NCBI GenBank assembly: GCA_017547085.1
Contig: JAFYQM010000058.1
Location: 1-40,210 of the forward strand
Direction of reading: 5' to 3'
Source: Oscillibacter sp.
Lineage (GTDB): Bacteria > Bacillota > Clostridia > Oscillospirales > Oscillospiraceae
Length of the DNA stretch: 40,210 nucleotides
Below the pieces are notes generated by a model. That model made no database searches and was not told where the DNA came from. It worked only from the letters and a program-made list of their open reading frames with translations. The translations under genes and the position numbers were made by a program. Positions 6,915 to 14,818 of this stretch are shown one piece after another (positions within the stretch are counted from its first letter, which is position 1; every line of letters starts with the position of its first letter).

Positions 6915-8756
6915 TCAACCATTCAGTTCCGGAGAAACTACCGGCATAATGGTAGGCCGGCGAAAATAGATCCAGGTTTCTGTTCCGTTGGATCTGCAAT
7001 AACGCAGTTCGCCGTGGAGACTGGCAACAATGCTTTTCACGATGGAAATACCCACACTGTCCGTACGGTCCAGATTAAAATCCTCCTGAATACCGACACC
7101 ATTGTCCCGCACACAGATTTTGATATCCATGCCGGTATTCTGTGTGATCACGGTGATAACATTGCCCTCGCTTCTGCCGGAAAACGCATGCTTAATACAA
7201 TTGCTGATCAGCTCGTTGATAACCAGCGCCATGGAGACTGCGTTATCATACGGCAGAGAAACGTCCTCCAGTTCCAGCTGGATCGTCACGCCCTCCGTTT
7301 CATAGAGCCGCACGATCTCCTGCGTGATATTCTTCAGATTCACAACATTCTTGCCATACCAGTCCCGGCAAAGCAGTGAATGCACATAGGCAATGCTCTT
7401 TACCCGGTTGATCGCAGTTTCCAGAACATTTCTCACATACCGTTCAGACGCCCCGCTTCCATCCGGTTTCTGTAAGTACAGCAGGTTTACGATGGTCTGC
7501 AAATTGTTCTTGATACGGTGGTGACTTTCCTGCAGCAGCACCGATTTACCCAGCAGACGAGATGTCTCGATAGCAATGCTGATCTCCTTGACAAACATTT
7601 TTGCATAAACAGAGAGCTGTCTGACATCTTTTCTGGCATGGGTGAATATTGCCTGCACCAGTGCCTTTCTATTGCCGGTAAAATGGAGCGGATAACATAG
7701 CATCAGCTCTACTACATTATTTTTATCAAAAACTTCATCAGGCGCAGGATCACCCCGCCTCCAGACCGCATCCTCACCACGGGCAATTACTTCCGCAACG
7801 GTCGCCGGTGTCATATATTCCTTTCTTGCTGACGGATCCGCATCCATGACCGTGAACCGGTCGTCGTCCATCATATAGATTACAACGCCGGACGCGTCCA
7901 GCGCCTTTTCCATATCTTTCAGAATGTATTCCAGCACGCGCTTCAGCTCATAATCCGACGTGACCATATCGCCCATATTGGCAATGGATTCCATAATGGA
8001 TATTGCCTCCGAACTGGAACCGATTTGAGTGATCTTCCTCCAGCCCGACAACAGGCTTGCCACTTCTCTCGGGTCTTTTCTGACGTTCTCCGTCAGAAAA
8101 GTTCCCTTCACGGTACCATTGTCAAACACAGAGATGCGGTCACTGAGCCGGAGTGCATCCTCAAAGTTATTGGTGATATAGATGACTCCGCAGCCTTTTC
8201 CTCTTAGCCAGTCCAACACACCGGGAATCTTCACGCGGGTCTCTTCTCCCAGAAAGGTCATACTGTCCAGAAACACGGCAACAGGTGGCAGCATGGCGCA
8301 GATGTGGAGAATCTCCACACGGCGCAGCTCATCACCGGTCATATCGGCCATGCGCTTGTTCAGATCCACATGCAGTCCGGTTTCTCTCATCAGTTCAAAG
8401 CACTTTTGGGTCATCCGCTGTCTGGGAGCAAAAAAAGGCATCCGCGCTGAAAGGAAAATCTGTTCTACTGGGGAAATGCTTTGCGAGACAGCAGTTTCCG
8501 TTTCCATGACCTGAATACTTTTGTTGATATCCTTAAGCGCATCATGAGATACGCCCGCGATGAAGCATTCTCCGGAGCTGCTCCTGATCTTGTTCTGGAA
8601 CAGATGCACCAGTCCCCACTCGTCATTGGCAGAGGTGGACAGGATGGCATGGGTTTCCCCTGCACGCAGGTCAAAGTTGATATCATGCAGAACCTTTCCC
8701 TCTTCTGAGACGGAGGACCAGTTGCTGATCTTCATCAAAATCTCACCTTTGTTCAT
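6915..8756 (-). CDS. Histidine kinase with an N-terminal degenerate ABC-ATPase domain
   Basis: About 613 residues, no membrane segment. Residues 1-240 have the fold order of a sugar-importer ABC ATPase but with every catalytic motif broken: Walker A region is STSANDEWG, the signature is MTGDELRRVE, Walker B is VAVFLDSMTF without the Glu, and the switch His is Asn (ITNNFED). Residues about 247-392 look GAF-like. Then comes a HisKA_2-type H-box (ESHHRIKNNLQ, His near 412-413) and a HATPase domain (NELISNCIKHAF, VRDNGVGI, SVGISIVKSIV). It is translated 26 bases after the ANTAR regulator, its likely partner. The start is taken at the ATG at 8756 behind GAGGTGGAG; an ATG at 8735 with AAAGGTGAG is equally plausible. 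The sensing role of the dead ATPase domain is inference. Confidence 0.88.
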   Translation of the reverse strand: MNKGEILMKISNWSSVSEEGKVLHDINFDLRAGETHAILSTSANDEWGLVHLFQNKIRSSSGECFIAGVSHDALKDINKSIQVMETETAVSQSISPVEQIFLSARMPFFAPRQRMTQKCFELMRETGLHVDLNKRMADMTGDELRRVEILHICAMLPPVAVFLDSMTFLGEETRVKIPGVLDWLRGKGCGVIYITNNFEDALRLSDRISVFDNGTVKGTFLTENVRKDPREVASLLSGWRKITQIGSSSEAISIMESIANMGDMVTSDYELKRVLEYILKDMEKALDASGVVIYMMDDDRFTVMDADPSARKEYMTPATVAEVIARGEDAVWRRGDPAPDEVFDKNNVVELMLCYPLHFTGNRKALVQAIFTHARKDVRQLSVYAKMFVKEISIAIETSRLLGKSVLLQESHHRIKNNLQTIVNLLYLQKPDGSGASERYVRNVLETAINRVKSIAYVHSLLCRDWYGKNVVNLKNITQEIVRLYETEGVTIQLELEDVSLPYDNAVSMALVINELISNCIKHAFSGRSEGNVITVITQNTGMDIKICVRDNGVGIQEDFNLDRTDSVGISIVKSIVASLHGELRYCRSNGTETWIYFRRPTIMPVVSPELNG

Positions 8757-8782
8757 CCGCTCCACCTCACACTCCAACATGG

Positions 8783-9358
8783 TTATTTCAGCAGTTCGCT
8801 CTTTTTGATGATCTCAACCGCAATAGCCGCCAGTTTTTTGTTGGTGTCCTTACTCTTCTTCTGCAGCGCCCGCATAGCTTCCGGCTCGGAAAGGCCAAAA
8901 TCCTCCATCAGGATTCCCTTTGCCCTCTCCACCAGTTTCCGTTCATCCAGTCGGGTAACTGCCTGGTCTCGTTCCTTTTCCACCTTGGTATAATCCTTAT
9001 GCCGCTCCACTGCGATTTGCAGTACAGACCGGATCTCATATTCATCCACCGGCTTTTGCAGATATCCGAATACACCGGCAGCACCTGCCCGCTTCGCAAT
9101 GGTCTCATCACGGAAACCAGTAATGACGACTGCCGGCACATTCAGCGTCTGATGGATCTTTTCAATGGCGGAGATTCCATCCATACCGGGCAGGTTGATG
9201 TCCATCAAAATCACATCCGGCTTTAATTGCAGGACCTGCTCCACCGCAACAGTACCATCTGCCGCAGTACCGACCACCGTATGCCCGCTTGCCGCCACCA
9301 TCTTTTTGAAGCCCAGCAGAACAATCGGCTCATCCTCAGCAATAAAGACTCTCAACAT
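8783..9358 (-). CDS. Response regulator with ANTAR RNA-binding output domain
   Basis: 191 residues. Residues 1-120 form a receiver domain (acidic pair in IAEDEP, phosphoacceptor Asp53 in LMDINLPG, conserved Lys in LQKPVDEYE). A short coiled linker (VEKERDQAVTRLDERK) leads into an ANTAR domain at about 133-187 (KLVERAKGILMEDFGLSE, EAMRALQKKS, KLAAIAVEI). ANTAR proteins bind paired RNA hairpins and prevent termination. Such a hairpin pair is present in the leader of the downstream importer operon. The ATG at 9358 starts directly at the receiver fold; an in-frame TTG seven codons upstream is an alternative. The domain layout equals EutV, the ethanolamine regulator, and a EutH-like gene lies just upstream. 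Confidence 0.93.
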   Translation of the reverse strand: MLRVFIAEDEPIVLLGFKKMVAASGHTVVGTAADGTVAVEQVLQLKPDVILMDINLPGMDGISAIEKIHQTLNVPAVVITGFRDETIAKRAGAAGVFGYLQKPVDEYEIRSVLQIAVERHKDYTKVEKERDQAVTRLDERKLVERAKGILMEDFGLSEPEAMRALQKKSKDTNKKLAAIAVEIIKKSELLK

Positions 9359-9427
9359 GCTCCAACACTCCCGATCCAAACTTCTTCTTTTCTCCTGTTT
9401 CAGCTATGGTCTTATCTTTTTAAGTCC

Positions 9428-9460
9428 GCGGCACACCTGCTTGCGGATCAGGTGTGCCGC
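9428..9460 (-). other. Stem-loop between hydrolase and ANTAR regulator genes
   Basis: A 12-bp perfect inverted repeat GCGGCACACCTG/CAGGTGTGCCGC with a 9-base loop, 8 bases past the alpha/beta hydrolase stop codon. No T run follows on the minus strand, so efficient termination is doubtful. Read-through would join the regulators to the upstream operon. Confidence 0.6.
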
Positions 9461-9467
9461 AGCATAA

Positions 9468-10310
9468 TTACAAAAAGAACTTCTTTGCAGTATCTGCCAA
9501 TACATCTGCTGCCTCGTTGGGGATCTCGTGGGCAACGCCTTCCAGCGTAATGAAATCTGCATCGGGCAGATATTCACGCAGCTCGTCCTGATATTCCTTC
9601 GTAAAAATAGCATCCTCCGTGCCCCAGAGGATCGTGACCGGAGCCTCAATAAACTGAAAGAAATTGCGATTGTCCGTCACAGACATGCCACGCCATGCAG
9701 CAGCCAGACCGGCACCGGAAAGCAGCCGCAGCGTGGAGAAAAATGCTTCGGGGAACCCCGGGTCCGCACAGTTTTCAGGGAAGGGCAGGAAATTCTTCTG
9801 CAGGTCTTCCTTGGCCATGTTCTGCATATCGAAACTTTCAAACATCTCTGTCAGTTCCTTTACTGCAGCAGGCGTTTCATGCATATGGGTCATCGTTGCA
9901 GCAAGGATCAACTTTTCAACGCGCTTCGGCGCAGAGAAGGCCAGCGTCTGCGCGATCATCGTGCCCATGGAGTGGGCTGCAACACAGGCAGACTGAATGC
10001 CCACAGCGTCCATGAAAGCGACAATATCCTCTGCGTGCTGGGTCATAGAATACACATACTGCACAGGCTTATCACTCTGTCCAAAGCCGCGCAGATCCAC
10101 CGCATAAATGTGGAAATCCTCTTCCACCAGAGAGATCAGCTGGCGCCAGATACGACTGGAGTCCGAATGGCCGTGAATCAACAGCAGCGTTTTCTTTCCC
10201 GGCGTGCCACACTCCATATAGGACATCCGAATCCCCGTAGGCAGCTGCACGGATTTGGTATAGTCGTGCCATGTCTCGTGGGTGGGTAACATCATTGTTG
10301 CAGTATTCAT
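9468..10310 (-). CDS. Alpha/beta-fold hydrolase
   Basis: 280 residues. Oxyanion-region LLIHGHSD, nucleophile elbow AHSMGT (Ser114), acid in WGTEDAIF and catalytic His in GVAHEIPNE give a complete triad in the usual order, with a helical cap of about 90 residues between them. There is no signal peptide, so it is cytoplasmic. Closest in pattern to small-ester, lactone and haloalkane-type hydrolases of this fold; the specificity cannot be read from sequence. AGGAGG precedes the ATG. It is the last gene of the distal importer operon, so the likely substrate is the imported molecule or its derivative. With the phosphotriesterase-family enzyme it gives this island two hydrolases. Confidence 0.9.
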   Translation of the reverse strand: MNTATMMLPTHETWHDYTKSVQLPTGIRMSYMECGTPGKKTLLLIHGHSDSSRIWRQLISLVEEDFHIYAVDLRGFGQSDKPVQYVYSMTQHAEDIVAFMDAVGIQSACVAAHSMGTMIAQTLAFSAPKRVEKLILAATMTHMHETPAAVKELTEMFESFDMQNMAKEDLQKNFLPFPENCADPGFPEAFFSTLRLLSGAGLAAAWRGMSVTDNRNFFQFIEAPVTILWGTEDAIFTKEYQDELREYLPDADFITLEGVAHEIPNEAADVLADTAKKFFL

Positions 10311-10381
10311 GGAACATACCTCCTGATATTCTTCACGCGCACTTGCAAAATGCGCAGTTGGTTTCTGTTTGATACAGGTCG

Positions 10382-10846
10382 TTATTTGCGGTTCCTGTCG
10401 GTATGGCTGTTTCCTCCGAAACTGAGGCCGGGAAGCACACTTTTAAACCCGTCCCGAAGTTCCTCATAGGTCACAATCTCATAGGCATCTTTTGCCTGCC
10501 GTGCCGCCCACTGCTGGCAAAGGATCTCCGCAAGGCGGGTACAAGCAGACGTATTCATGCGAAGCAGCATCGGCGACAGATATACCAGCAGCATATTCTT
10601 CGTACCGTATCTGAAACCGTTCTGCTTCCAAACAGGTGCCGCCATCCACGCCGTCTCTGCGGCACGCAGCAGAACTTCTGCCAGTCTTTCAATCGCATCC
10701 TCATCTTCTGCCTTTTGTGCAGCTTCCATATAGGCTGGAGCAAAGCGCCGGCAGTAAGCCTCGAATGCGCTGGAATAGTCTCTCCGGCTGAATTGCTGCA
10801 GCCATATTTTACTGTCCCGGATCGCCGGCAGCAGATCTTCCATCAT
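10382..10846 (-). CDS. Unrecognised 154-residue protein
   Basis: No family is recognised. It is predicted to be soluble and largely helical, rich in Ala, Glu and Arg (for example EAAQKAEDEDAIERLAEVLL), with aromatic residues in the middle (TAWMAAPVWKQNGFRYGTKN) and a polar basic tail ending in NSHTDRNRK. No signal peptide, metal motif or DNA-binding motif is evident. The ATG at 10846 (MEDLLPAIRDSK follows one further Met) is chosen because AGGAG lies eight bases upstream. It sits 30 bases downstream of the EutH-like gene and 71 bases before the hydrolase, in the same direction, so it is part of the distal operon. A role linked to the EutH-like protein is only suggested by position. Confidence 0.7.
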   Translation of the reverse strand: MMEDLLPAIRDSKIWLQQFSRRDYSSAFEAYCRRFAPAYMEAAQKAEDEDAIERLAEVLLRAAETAWMAAPVWKQNGFRYGTKNMLLVYLSPMLLRMNTSACTRLAEILCQQWAARQAKDAYEIVTYEELRDGFKSVLPGLSFGGNSHTDRNRK

Positions 10847-10876
10847 GTGCATTCTCCTGTATAATCCCACTTGAGT

Positions 10877-11959
10877 TCAAGTCTTCCTATCGCAAGGAAT
10901 ATCCTTCATAAAATACCGGGCAATTGCAAAACAGACGACTCCGGAAATCACCTTTGCTGAAATCACTGGCAGCAGCATCCCCGGCTCTACCGCCGCCGTA
11001 AAGGCAGCTAAATCACCAAAGGTCGCAACCATGGGCACTGCCCACGCAGACACCAAAACCTTTCCGCGGTCATCCATTTCTCCGTACATTTTGAAAGCCG
11101 GAAAACAATTAACGGAAGTGATCAGAATACCAAATAAAGATGCCGTCCGCAGGTGCGTAACATCTGCCAATTTCACAAGAGGCTTATCCAAGGATCGGAG
11201 AATCAACCGCAGCAACGGATACATGCCGATTAGAATGATAACCATAGAAAACAGAATTCCCAACGCATCATAAATTGGCATCATGCCCGGCAACAGCTCC
11301 ACACCCAGCAACTGGGAGATGGCGCCCACTATCAAGCCTACAACCGCACCGATTTCCAGCACTCTGCTAAAGAACATGCATCCCCGGATCATCTTCTCCG
11401 GAATTTTCCAAAGCCCCCAGGCCAGCAGAGCAGAGATCACAAACACCGGAACAGAGTTCACCAGCACAGCTCCTGCCCGGAACCCTGCGATCAAGCCGCC
11501 GGCCAGTGAGCCAAACGGCACGGAAATAATACCGATCAGCATACCCCGCATGAAAAACGGATCATCCTCACGGGAAATAATGCCACGGGCAATGGGCAGG
11601 CCGATCAGTCCGGCGCCCAGCATAGCGCACACAATACTGCCGAAAAACTTTCCCATTTCGGGGTCCGCAGCCAGATTGACTGCCAGCGTATAGCCGCCCA
11701 CATCTGCCGCAAATACGCTGGCAATGAAAGCAGGGTCAATACCAAGTTTCGTTACAACGGAGGCAAACGGAGAGATTGCCTGTGCCAAAGCAGGTGTGAT
11801 GACCAGAAGACCCAGGGCGGCAACACAGAAATCGCCGATCAGTAACAGGGCATCTTTAAAATAAACACCAATACCAAATCTGTTATTCAGGATCAAATCC
11901 ATTCCGCCAATGACCATACCAAGAATCGCGGTATAGGTTAAAATATCATACAGAGACAC
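10877..11959 (-). CDS. EutH-like integral membrane protein
   Basis: 360 residues with about ten hydrophobic segments. Several stretches match the ethanolamine permease EutH family: DVGGYTLAVNLAADP in the position of EutH DMGG, GIISVPFGSLAGGLIA, KIPEKMIRGCMFF, IGMYPLLRLILRSLDKPL, YGEMDDRGKV and the C-terminal FGDLAAFTAA. EutH is thought to pass ethanolamine across the membrane. The GTG at 11959 is preferred because it is preceded by GGGGGAG and gives MSLYDILTYTAIL, which lines up with the start of known EutH proteins; an in-frame TTG seven codons upstream is weaker. No other eut enzyme or microcompartment gene is in the window, so the substrate may not be ethanolamine. It follows an ABC permease gene, an unusual partner. 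Confidence 0.82.
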   Translation of the reverse strand: MSLYDILTYTAILGMVIGGMDLILNNRFGIGVYFKDALLLIGDFCVAALGLLVITPALAQAISPFASVVTKLGIDPAFIASVFAADVGGYTLAVNLAADPEMGKFFGSIVCAMLGAGLIGLPIARGIISREDDPFFMRGMLIGIISVPFGSLAGGLIAGFRAGAVLVNSVPVFVISALLAWGLWKIPEKMIRGCMFFSRVLEIGAVVGLIVGAISQLLGVELLPGMMPIYDALGILFSMVIILIGMYPLLRLILRSLDKPLVKLADVTHLRTASLFGILITSVNCFPAFKMYGEMDDRGKVLVSAWAVPMVATFGDLAAFTAAVEPGMLLPVISAKVISGVVCFAIARYFMKDIPCDRKT

Positions 11960-11991
11960 AAAACTCCCCCTCGTTACCAACTCTCTTTACA

Positions 11992-12026
11992 ATTATGGCC
12001 TGTCACAAAACATGACAGGCCATAAT
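11992..12026 (-). other. Intercistronic stem-loop between permease and EutH-like gene
   Basis: A 14-bp perfect inverted repeat ATTATGGCCTGTCA with its complement around a 7-base loop. No adequate T run on the minus strand. Probably a processing or stability element, possibly a partial attenuator within the distal operon. Confidence 0.6.
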
Positions 12027-12047
12027 CCTATGGTGAATTACATCCGT

Positions 12048-13145
12048 TTACTTGTGATTGGTCGTATCCAGAATGACGGCGATCAAAACGATCACACCCT
12101 TGAAGACCATCTGCAGGTCAGAGGACACGCCCAGCAGCGTCAGCAGGTTGTTCAGAACGCCGATCAACAGAATACCAAGAATGGTACCAGTAATCTTACC
12201 GGAGCCACCGGACATGCTGGTGCCGCCCAAAACAACTGCCGCGATGGCGTCGGTCTCACCGCCGACGTTCAACTGAGGAACGCCGGAGCCGAGACGAGCC
12301 GCAGCCAGAACGCCGCCGAGAGCCGCCAGCAGGCTGGAAATCATGTACACAAGGATAATGTTGCGGTCCACACGGATACCGGAGAAACGGGCTGCTTCAG
12401 GGTTTCCGCCCAGCGCATAGACCTGACGGCCATACACGCTGTGCTCCAGAATGTACCAGCAGACGAAGAATGCAACCACGAAGACGCAGATCAGATAGCT
12501 CATGCCCTTTCCGGTGATAGTCAGCCACACGGCGAAGGCAATAATGAGGAGCAGCAGCACCGTGCTGAACAGCTTTTTGCCCTTCTGCTCGCTGCGCAGG
12601 AATGCAAACACCACATACACAGCACACAGTGCCAGAATGATCAGCGTGATGGACATCGGCAGCTTATCTGTGCCAAAATTGTTAAATTTCAAATTGGTAA
12701 TGGGCTTTGCAGCGGCACCGGTGACCACATAAGCCAAACCTCTCCAGATGTTCTGGGATGCCAGTGTGGCAATAAAGGGGGGCACGCGGAACTTGGTCAC
12801 GACAACACCCACAGCCAAACCGTTGATCACGCCGAAAGCAAGTGCCAGTGCAACAGACAGGAAAATACCCAGACTATTGATCGTCATGGCAACGATAACA
12901 CCGGACATTGCCAGAATACTGGCCATAGCCAGATCGATACCGCCGGTCAGAATGGCAAATGTCATACCAAGCGCCATCACGCCGGTAGGCGCATTGGACT
13001 TCAGAATGTTGATCAAGTTATTAGGAAGCAGGAACGTCTTGCTGAGAACTGCAGAGATGATCACCAGCAGGATCAGGCCGAACGCAGCAGTATAGTCTTT
13101 CCAATTAAACTTGGCCTTCTTTTCAAGAGTGTTTCCTTTACTCAT
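12048..13145 (-). CDS. Sugar-type ABC transporter permease (RbsC family), distal importer
   Basis: 365 residues, polytopic. Family marks are KTFLLPNNLINILKSNAPTG, LTGGIDLAMASILAMSGV, the loop VYALGGNPEAARFSGIRV and AAVVLGGTSMSGGSGKITG. A long segment in the middle (SEQKGKKLFSTVLLLLIIAF) adds membrane-spanning sequence relative to E. coli RbsC. It pairs with the two-domain ATPase 24 bases upstream and with the lipoprotein SBP at the head of the operon. GGAGG precedes the ATG. Substrate unknown. Confidence 0.93.
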   Translation of the reverse strand: MSKGNTLEKKAKFNWKDYTAAFGLILLVIISAVLSKTFLLPNNLINILKSNAPTGVMALGMTFAILTGGIDLAMASILAMSGVIVAMTINSLGIFLSVALALAFGVINGLAVGVVVTKFRVPPFIATLASQNIWRGLAYVVTGAAAKPITNLKFNNFGTDKLPMSITLIILALCAVYVVFAFLRSEQKGKKLFSTVLLLLIIAFAVWLTITGKGMSYLICVFVVAFFVCWYILEHSVYGRQVYALGGNPEAARFSGIRVDRNIILVYMISSLLAALGGVLAAARLGSGVPQLNVGGETDAIAAVVLGGTSMSGGSGKITGTILGILLIGVLNNLLTLLGVSSDLQMVFKGVIVLIAVILDTTNHK

Positions 13146-13169
13146 CTTTTCTCTCCTCCAAATTCCTGC

Positions 13170-14702
13170 TCAAGCATCAGCCTTGCCGGCAACACCCAGA
13201 GCATACTGTGCCAGATTCACTTCGTTTGCGTCGCCCGCATTCAGGTTTGCAACGATCTCACCCTCGCACATAACAAGAATTCGGTCGCTGATTCCCAAAA
13301 TTTCGGGAAGTTCACCGGAAATAACAATAACGCCCTTTCCGGCATCTGCCAGATCACGGAGCATTTTATAAATCTCTGCCTTTGCACCCACGTCGATGCC
13401 GCGGGTAGGTTCGTCCATAATCAATACTTCAGGCTCATTCAGCATCCACTTCGCCAGAACAACTTTCTGCTGGTTGCCTCCAGAAAGCTGCTTGACCAGA
13501 TAGCTGGAATCGGGCACCTTCACACGGAAATCCTGAATGGATTTATCCACCGCCACAGCTTCACCCGCGTGATCGATCTTGCCCATCTTTGCACGCTTAT
13601 TCAGAGATGCCAGCGCAATATTGCTGCGCACAGAGTGCATCAGCACAAGGCCGGTCTTCTTACGATCCTCCGTGACCAGCGCAATTTTCTGCTTGGTAGC
13701 ATCCTGCGTGTCACGAATGACCTTCTTCTGGCCGTGGAGATACAGCTCGCCGGTACTCTTGATGGCTTTTCCCTCAAAAATAGAGGTCATCAGTTCCGTA
13801 CGGCCGGCGCCCACGATACCGTAGATACCGAGAATTTCGCCTGCATACAGTTCAAATGCGGCATCCTTCACAACCACCTTGCGGGAATCAGCGTTGTCAT
13901 AAACCGTCCAGTTCTTCACGGACAGGAGTTCCTCGCCGCGGGGCTTTCCGCTTTTGGGCGGGAACATTTCAGAGAGTTCTCGACCGACCATGCCGGTCAC
14001 TATGTCATGCTGGGTGACCTCGGAAACGGGGCGGTCCCAGACATATTTTCCGTCTTTTAAAACTGCAACGTGATCACAGCTGCGGAAGATTTCGTCCATC
14101 TTGTGGGTGACGAAAATCATGGTCACCTGACGTTCCTTCAGCTTCTCGATCACTTCAAACAAAAGCTTGATCTCTGCCTCAGACAGAGAACTGGTCGCCT
14201 CATCGAAAATGAGAACTTTCGGGTTTTTGGAAAGGGCTTTTGCGATCTCCACCATCTGCCGTTTGCTCACGGTCAGATCGCGGATCAAAGTATGGGTATT
14301 GATATCGTCCAGATCCAGAGAGTCCAGCATCTCGCGGGCCATCTGGTGCATGGTCTTCCAGTCCACCTTGCCCCGTTTGTTGGGCATCTGGCTCAGGAAC
14401 ATATTTTCGGCAACGGACATGTCGTTGATCAGGTTCAACTCCTGGTGGATGATAACAACTCCATGATTTTCCGCATCTCTCGTGCCGCTGAACTTCAGTT
14501 CTTCTCCGTCCAAAAAGATCTGACCGGAAAACTTCCCTTGGGGATGCACGCCGGCAACGATCTTACCCAACGTGGACTTACCGGCGCCGTTTTCGCCGCA
14601 AAGAGCGGTCATCTTTCCGTCAGGAAAAACGATGGAGACTTCCTCCAACGCACGAACTCCGGGAAAGTCAATGGTAATATTCTTGACTTCAAGTACCGCC
14701 AT
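13170..14702 (-). CDS. Two-domain sugar-type ABC ATPase (RbsA/XylG family)
   Basis: 510 residues, the normal length for RbsA-type ATPases. The first half has Walker A GENGAGKST, signature region LTVSKRQMVEIA, Walker B VLIFDEATSSL and switch His in FVTHKMDEI. The second half has the typically altered P-loop GIVGAGRTEL, a good LSGGNQQKVVLA signature and Walker B VLIMDEPTRGID. This asymmetry is normal for the family. It energises the distal importer at the cytoplasmic face of the permease. The ATG follows AAGGAGAA. A strong hairpin separates it from the SBP gene, so it is probably expressed at a lower level than the SBP. Confidence 0.95.
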   Translation of the reverse strand: MAVLEVKNITIDFPGVRALEEVSIVFPDGKMTALCGENGAGKSTLGKIVAGVHPQGKFSGQIFLDGEELKFSGTRDAENHGVVIIHQELNLINDMSVAENMFLSQMPNKRGKVDWKTMHQMAREMLDSLDLDDINTHTLIRDLTVSKRQMVEIAKALSKNPKVLIFDEATSSLSEAEIKLLFEVIEKLKERQVTMIFVTHKMDEIFRSCDHVAVLKDGKYVWDRPVSEVTQHDIVTGMVGRELSEMFPPKSGKPRGEELLSVKNWTVYDNADSRKVVVKDAAFELYAGEILGIYGIVGAGRTELMTSIFEGKAIKSTGELYLHGQKKVIRDTQDATKQKIALVTEDRKKTGLVLMHSVRSNIALASLNKRAKMGKIDHAGEAVAVDKSIQDFRVKVPDSSYLVKQLSGGNQQKVVLAKWMLNEPEVLIMDEPTRGIDVGAKAEIYKMLRDLADAGKGVIVISGELPEILGISDRILVMCEGEIVANLNAGDANEVNLAQYALGVAGKADA

Positions 14703-14731
14703 CTTCTTTTCTCCTTCTTTTCTCTCAAATA

Positions 14732-14783
14732 AAAGCAGCCGTCAAACGCATCCGCCACAGCGAAAACGTCCGACGGCTGCTTT
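14732..14783 (-). terminator. Attenuator-like hairpin between SBP and ATPase genes
   Basis: A 12-bp inverted repeat AAAGCAGCCGTC/GACGGCTGCTTT around a 28-base interior, with TTTTATTT following on the minus strand. It lies between the SBP stop and the ATPase start. Partial termination here would give excess SBP transcript, a common arrangement in importer operons. Confidence 0.7.
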
Positions 14784-14818
14784 CAATTTTCCTCAGTAAT
14801 CAGTGATTTTTCTACTGC

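Noticed and set aside
12012-14060. 682-codon plus-strand open frame opposite the distal ATPase and permease
   Set aside because: Low-complexity His/Gln/Asn-rich antisense translation of two clear transporter genes.
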